This document shows positions 6,537-9,493 of a DNA stretch of 9,493 nt, in pieces; positions within the stretch are counted from its first letter, which is position 1; the number at the start of each line of letters is the position of its first letter. The notes below the pieces were generated by a model that saw only the letters and a list, made by a program, of their open reading frames with translations, ran no database searches and had not been told where the DNA came from. A program made the translations under genes and the position numbers. Source of the DNA: Acidocella sp. 35-58-6 (GTDB taxonomy: Bacteria; Pseudomonadota; Alphaproteobacteria; Acetobacterales; Acetobacteraceae). Location of the stretch: positions 1 to 9,493 of the forward strand of contig NCFD01000024.1 in the NCBI GenBank assembly GCA_002281005.1, given 5' to 3'.

Positions 6537-8595
6537 GCTGACAGATTCTGAGGTCGATGTGGTCGATGGCATGGTTTCGTAATCTCCTTATTGAATCAAG
6601 GACGGAAGGGATGTCCGGGAAGAGGTAACCCCCAGTCGACTGCCTATCGATCAGGAGGCGTTTTTGCCTGATTTGCACGTAGAGCCAGTTGACCGGAATA
6701 TTTAGCCTGGCGGCAAGCTCTGGAGGGCTGAGCAGGCTGGCTTCGTGTAACCACCTGCGATGTGGCTCGGCCGCCTTCAGTCCGGCGCCACGGCGGATCC
6801 GTTGCACGGTAGTGGGGAGAACCTCGGTTTCGCAGTTGGGAGAGCGATGGCCCTCAGCCGTGAGAACAGCTGCAATCTTGTCGTCCGGCGTGCCGTCGTT
6901 GACGAGATCGAGCACGCGATCGCGCATTTCCATCCCGCGCGTAAGCTTGGCAACGGAGTTGACCTTCAACTTCACCTCAAGATTTGTTACGGCGCCACCG
7001 CGCCAAACAATTCTCGCTAGAGCGACGTCGCGCTCGCCTCGGTCGAGCACGACCTTGTCAACGAGACAGCGCAAGAGCGCTTTGCGCTGAGCATCCGTGG
7101 TAGCCGCGTCGGCCCAGATGTGGGGAAGGCGGCCGGCGAGGCTGATCACCTTGTCTTGGAGGCCCTTGCCGATCCCCATCTGAACGATGCTCTGTGGTGA
7201 GCATTGCTGATTAATCGTCTCCTCGGCTGCGCGGACCTCACTTAAGGCCGTTTCCCAGCGTCGTTCCAGCTCAGCTGCAACAAGACGATTATCAGGGTCG
7301 ACACGGTTGAACTGCCGTTCGGCCAACGCAGCCGCATAGCGCAATCGTTCAAGCTGTCGTTCCGTGCTGGTTCGCAGCGCGCCATCGACCTGCTGTTGGG
7401 CTCTGCGTGCCTGAGACAGTGCATCGAGTTCAGCAGGCGCCAGGGCTGTCAAAAAGGCATCCGCCACAACCTCGTCTACGCGAGGGGCACGAACATACTG
7501 ACAGGCCGGCAAGCCCTCATTGGAACGCAGATGGTTGCAAACATATTGCCCACCGCCCTTGTAGCGGACGTACATCTTATGGCCGCACCGCGCGCACCAT
7601 GCGATGCCGTGCAACAGAAGATCACCGTCGCGTGGAGCCCCTCTCGTCTTGATACGCATGTATTCGGCCCGATTATCCTTTATGATATTACGAATCATTT
7701 CATAAGTCGGCCAGTCTACATAGGCGGGATATCGGTCTTTCACGATAATCCGCCAGTCCTCGAATGCTCGTGGCGCCTTTGCCCGCGATGCGCCTTCGCG
7801 AGCGAGCTCACGCATGCGAGTTCGGCCATAGACGAAGGCACCGGCATAGGCGGGGTTCTTCAGGATCACCCCAACCGAAGATATCGTCGCCCGCGTCCAG
7901 TGCAAATCGCCACGTCGGTCGCGGCGTGGAAGGTCAAGTCGGCGATCGTTGAGTACACGCATAACCTTTGCGACAGTGCGGAACTTTAGAAACATTTGGA
8001 ACACGAGCCCCAGGCGCTCCTGCACGGCCATGTCTGGATCCTTGGTAACCACCCCGCTCGGATCGCGGATGAAGCCGACCGGCAAGGTGAGTGCCAACTC
8101 GCCGCGTTCGGCTTTGGCGAGGAGTCCGGCGGTCAAACGACTGCGGATCGTGTGCAGTTCAAGTTCGGATATCGTCCCCTTAAGTCCCAGGAGCAGCCGG
8201 CCGTTGGGGCTGCCAGGATCATAAACCCCGTCACGGTCAGCGATGAGGCAACATCGCAAGCCGCATATATCCAAGAGCGGATACCAATCCGAGCAATTGC
8301 GCGCCAAGCGCGTAACGTCAATCGACAGGATCAACCCCACCTCACTAAGCCCAACCCGGCCAACGAGTTCCTTAAAACCGCTGCGTTGCGCTGCCGATGC
8401 CCCACTCATCCCAAGATCCGCGTCGATCACATCGATATCGGCCTCATGCCAGCCGAGTTCGCGAGCGCGCTGGCGAAGTGCGTATTGGAGCCGCAGGCTC
8501 TCCTGGTTGCTCACGACCTGATGGGGTGTCGATTGCCGGATGTAGACCACTGCTTTGCGCGCCAGGTGCGTCGGTCTGACCAGTTCGGACTTCAC
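6529..8595 (-). CDS. Large serine recombinase with C-terminal helix-turn-helix, 688 aa
   Basis: Site-specific recombinase that should cut and rejoin DNA at the element's ends through a 5'-phosphoserine link. The N-terminal resolvase domain (about 12-165) carries YIRQST with nucleophile Ser22 and Arg20, and DVTRLARN with Arg96 and Arg99, the conserved active-site arginines. A recombinase domain follows (about 170-310), then a zinc ribbon with Cys334, Cys337, Cys353 and Cys365, and a charged, probably coiled-coil segment (about 395-460). Unusually, the C-terminus adds an IAAVLTAEGHRSP segment (574-586) and a MerR/Xis-type helix-turn-helix (about 622-660: LSPPELAARLNIPVNWLY). The GTG start at 8595 has GGAG 7 nt upstream (8603-8606) and overlaps the upstream stop as GTGA. 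All catalytic residues seen are intact. It is antisense to the IS66 genes. Confidence 0.93.
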   Translation of the reverse strand: MKSELVRPTHLARKAVVYIRQSTPHQVVSNQESLRLQYALRQRARELGWHEADIDVIDADLGMSGASAAQRSGFKELVGRVGLSEVGLILSIDVTRLARNCSDWYPLLDICGLRCCLIADRDGVYDPGSPNGRLLLGLKGTISELELHTIRSRLTAGLLAKAERGELALTLPVGFIRDPSGVVTKDPDMAVQERLGLVFQMFLKFRTVAKVMRVLNDRRLDLPRRDRRGDLHWTRATISSVGVILKNPAYAGAFVYGRTRMRELAREGASRAKAPRAFEDWRIIVKDRYPAYVDWPTYEMIRNIIKDNRAEYMRIKTRGAPRDGDLLLHGIAWCARCGHKMYVRYKGGGQYVCNHLRSNEGLPACQYVRAPRVDEVVADAFLTALAPAELDALSQARRAQQQVDGALRTSTERQLERLRYAAALAERQFNRVDPDNRLVAAELERRWETALSEVRAAEETINQQCSPQSIVQMGIGKGLQDKVISLAGRLPHIWADAATTDAQRKALLRCLVDKVVLDRGERDVALARIVWRGGAVTNLEVKLKVNSVAKLTRGMEMRDRVLDLVNDGTPDDKIAAVLTAEGHRSPNCETEVLPTTVQRIRRGAGLKAAEPHRRWLHEASLLSPPELAARLNIPVNWLYVQIRQKRLLIDRQSTGGYLFPDIPSVLDSIRRLRNHAIDHIDLRICQPH

Positions 8596-8728
8596 GAGAC
8601 ATCTCCGCCAAAACCGCGGCGACGTCGTCGATGATCTGGCGCTTTAGAGCCGGTGGAAGTGTCGCCCAAAGATCTTTCGGATCCACGCTCATCACATTCG
8701 AGACATTCGACCGCTGATAGAAGATCAC
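8444..8728 (-). CDS. Possible small accessory protein in an overlapping frame, up to 94 aa
   Basis: A GTG at 8728 or, better, an ATG at 8692 opens a frame lying between and overlapping both neighbours: 137 bp with the upstream gene and 152 bp with the recombinase 5' end. From Met13 the sequence (MSVDPKDLWATLPPALKRQI, then DDVAAVLAEMSREVR) reads as two regular amphipathic helices with sensible composition. The remainder is Pro/Ser/Arg-rich and may be only the shadow of the recombinase frame. I believe small proteins of this kind are found next to related recombinases, but I cannot confirm it here. Neither start has a clear ribosome binding site. Role unknown; a recombination directionality factor is only a guess. 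Confidence 0.4.
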   Translation of the reverse strand: MIFYQRSNVSNVMSVDPKDLWATLPPALKRQIIDDVAAVLAEMSREVRTGQTDAPGAQSSGLHPAIDTPSGREQPGEPAAPIRTSPARSRTRLA

Positions 8729-9011
8729 TTAGTGCTTCTATACTCAACTTGGTACGATTCGCATTCGGCTTTTGAGGTTCTGTAGCAGAGATCGGAACCA
8801 AAAGACTTGTTCCGAATCGATGCTCAACTTCATAGGATGGTGGAAAGTTGCCGCCTCTGTGCGACGAGCTACGGATCACGCGCAAGGATCGGCCATAGAG
8901 GGGATGCCGCGGGTCCAGAACCTGGACAACCTCCGCAAATGATTCGTCAGGCTCACTAGAGGGGATATTCCTATACGCCTTCGTTGGAAGCCATTGATTG
9001 GCGCAACCCAC
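8592..9011 (-). CDS. Recombinase-associated protein, tentatively DUF5372-like, 139 aa
   Basis: The core at about 25-78 (FAEVVQVLDPRHPLYGRSL, then RGGNFPPSYEVEH and LLVPISATEP) looks like a small beta-rich domain. I tentatively associate it with DUF5372-type proteins encoded beside recombinases. The tail is Arg-rich (128-132). The stop overlaps the recombinase GTG as GTGA, which strongly supports translation and coupling. The only in-frame start before Leu43 is a GTG at 9011, outside the element in the tnpB 3' end, preceded by AGG at 6 nt. No ATG, GTG or TTG occurs in frame between the junction and Leu43. Residues 1-9 are therefore encoded wholly or partly by the IS66 flank read antisense. The role is unknown; control of recombinase expression or direction is inferred from position only. 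Confidence 0.65.
   Translation of the reverse strand: MGCANQWLPTKAYRNIPSSEPDESFAEVVQVLDPRHPLYGRSLRVIRSSSHRGGNFPPSYEVEHRFGTSLLVPISATEPQKPNANRTKLSIEALSDLLSAVECLECDERGSERSLGDTSTGSKAPDHRRRRRGFGGDVS
8952..8964 (-). repeat. Right inverted arm of the serine-recombinase attachment site
   Basis: On the minus strand this reads CCCCTCTAGTGAG, beginning 18 nt inside the shared GTT at 8983-8985, the same distance as the left arm. In an excised circle the two arms would face each other across GTT as a long imperfect dyad, as in attP sites of serine recombinases. Confidence 0.6.
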
Positions 9012-9043
9012 AGCATACCTGGCGGCCCCAATCAGCCGGATAA
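8986..9043 (+). pseudogene. tnpB: IS66 TnpB, displaced 3' fragment
   Basis: In the frame that continues from base 6504, this stretch encodes EAIDWRNPQHTWRPQSAG and a TAA stop. This is the conserved IS66 TnpB C-terminus (IDWR-P--TWRP--AG). It has no start of its own and cannot be translated as TnpB while the nested element is present. Together with 6215-6504 it completes a 115-residue protein without a frameshift or lost base. Confidence 0.93.
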
Positions 9044-9046
9044 AAA

Positions 9047-9064
9047 TTATTGGTTTACCGATAA
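9047..9064. repeat. Hairpin in the tnpB-tnpC spacer
   Basis: TTATTGG and CCGATAA form a 7-bp stem (one G-T pair) around TTTA. On the minus strand the hairpin is followed by TTTTTA, so it could act as a weak terminator there or shield the nested element from antisense transcription. On the plus strand it lies between tnpB and tnpC. The function is uncertain because the stem is AT-rich. Confidence 0.3.
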
Positions 9065-9106
9065 AAATATAGCCAAAACCTTCAGTTTTATGATTCTATC
9101 TCGGTC

Positions 9107-9493
9107 ATGGATATCAATCTATCCGCGCTGCCTGATGATGTTGCCGCGTTAAAGGCGGTGGTGATTGCGGCCTGCGCAAAAGCTGATGCCGTGGCGGCGG
9201 AGCTGGCCAATGAGAAGGCCAGGCGCGCCGATGACGCAGCATTGATCGCGCATATGAAGCTGCAGATCGAGAAGCTCAAACGCGACAAATTCGGCGCCAG
9301 CGCGGAGCGCGCCTCGCGTTTGCTCGACCAGATGGCCTTCGAACTGGAGGAGCTTGAAGCAACCGCAACCGAGGACGAGCTGGCGGCGGAGTTGGCCGCT
9401 GCCAAGACCAGTAATGTTGCCCCGTTCATCCGCAAACGGCCAGCCCGCCAACCATTCCCGGATCATCTGCCGCGCGAGCGCGTTATCGTGGCT
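9107..9493 (+). CDS. tnpC: IS66-family transposase TnpC, N-terminal 129 aa (continues past the window)
   Basis: DDE transposase of the IS66 element; only the N-terminal part is visible. It begins MDINLSALPDD, followed by a long helical, leucine-zipper-like segment (about 12-95). This contains the family hallmark KLQIEKLKRDKFGASAERAS (about 51-70), then LLDQMAFELEELE and an acidic stretch. The basic RKRPARQPFPDHLPRERV segment (about 108-125) normally precedes the zinc-binding region. The DDE residues are beyond the window. The frame is open to the last base. The ATG at 9107 lacks a clear ribosome binding site and sits 63 bp after the tnpB stop. Confidence 0.93.
   Translation, partial: MDINLSALPDDVAALKAVVIAACAKADAVAAELANEKARRADDAALIAHMKLQIEKLKRDKFGASAERASRLLDQMAFELEELEATATEDELAAELAAAKTSNVAPFIRKRPARQPFPDHLPRERVIVA

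Larger units (their letters stand above)
6505..8985 (-). mobile_element. Nested serine-recombinase element of about 2481 bp inserted in IS66 tnpB
   Basis: Boundaries come from restoring the tnpB frame: TACTTGTT at the left junction and GTTGGAAGCC at the right share only GTT (6502-6504 and 8983-8985). A 2-3 bp overlap is the signature of serine recombinases, which exchange strands at a central dinucleotide. The exact edge may shift by up to 3 bp. Cargo on the minus strand: a DUF5372-like gene, a possible small overlapping gene, and a large serine recombinase whose stop lies 24 nt from the end. No DDE transposase, resistance or other cargo is present, so this is close to a minimal integrating element. 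Confidence 0.85.
5755..9493 (+). mobile_element. IS66-family insertion sequence, right end outside the window, interrupted by a nested element
   Basis: The order tnpA-tnpB-tnpC with the ATGA overlap between tnpA and tnpB is diagnostic of IS66-family elements. The left end is placed near 5755, where GTATCCCCCCGGTGTGAACC begins. It starts with GTA as many IS66 ends do, but the right inverted repeat and the target duplication lie beyond the window, so this boundary is tentative. The copy carries a 2.48-kb insertion within tnpB, so it cannot make intact TnpB unless the insert leaves. Confidence 0.75.

Noticed and set aside
7396..8634. Two long plus-strand ORFs (7396-7989 and 7996-8634)
   Set aside because: Both are antisense to the serine recombinase, whose catalytic and zinc-binding residues fix the true frame.
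9088..9435. 115-codon minus-strand ORF rich in Ser and Ala
   Set aside because: It is the reverse complement of the Ala/Glu-rich tnpC helix region, a common artefact.
1..9493. CRISPR array, tRNA or rRNA genes
   Set aside because: No regularly spaced repeats and no tRNA- or rRNA-like segments were seen on either strand.

Overview
The window looks like chromosomal DNA of an alphaproteobacterium, quite possibly an acid-tolerant Acetobacteraceae member. This is inferred from the moderately GC-rich composition, the style of the DnaE and ClC proteins and the kind of mobile elements present; no rRNA or tRNA is present to confirm it.

Left part (1-5447, all minus strand): a housekeeping block. Reading downstream, it holds dnaE (replicative DNA polymerase III alpha, 5447-2034), a ClC-family chloride transporter or channel gene (1949-321), a small unrecognised 66-residue gene (277-77) with a good ribosome binding site, and the first 25 codons of a possible exported protein or lipoprotein that leaves the window at base 1. 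Its start overlaps the previous stop as TGATG. Gaps are short (84, 43 and -1 bp), so co-transcription of at least the last three is plausible.

Middle (5448-5849): about 400 bp without an intact gene. It holds a decayed 37-codon N-terminal piece of a REP-associated tyrosine transposase (RAYT), a 14-bp inverted repeat, and then the left end of an IS66-family insertion sequence.

Right part (about 5755 to the window end): the IS66-family element with tnpA (intact), tnpB (interrupted) and tnpC (N-terminal 129 codons, running off the window). tnpB is split by a compact nested element of about 2481 bp (6505-8985) on the opposite strand. The reading frame can be restored exactly: joining base 6504 to base 8986 gives a normal 115-residue TnpB, and only a GTT is shared by the two junctions. 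The nested element carries a 688-residue large serine recombinase with a zinc ribbon and an extra C-terminal MerR/Xis-like helix-turn-helix, an upstream gene translationally coupled to it by a GTGA overlap (tentatively DUF5372-like), and a possible third small gene in an overlapping frame. Its ends carry inverted arms (CCCCTC..TGAG) 18 nt from the shared GTT, as expected for serine-recombinase attachment sites.

The most interesting point is this nested element. It appears to be a minimal site-specific integrating element that uses the conserved 3' end of IS66 tnpB as its target. It leaves no scar beyond 2-3 bp, and it seems to take the start codon of its own first gene from the target sequence.
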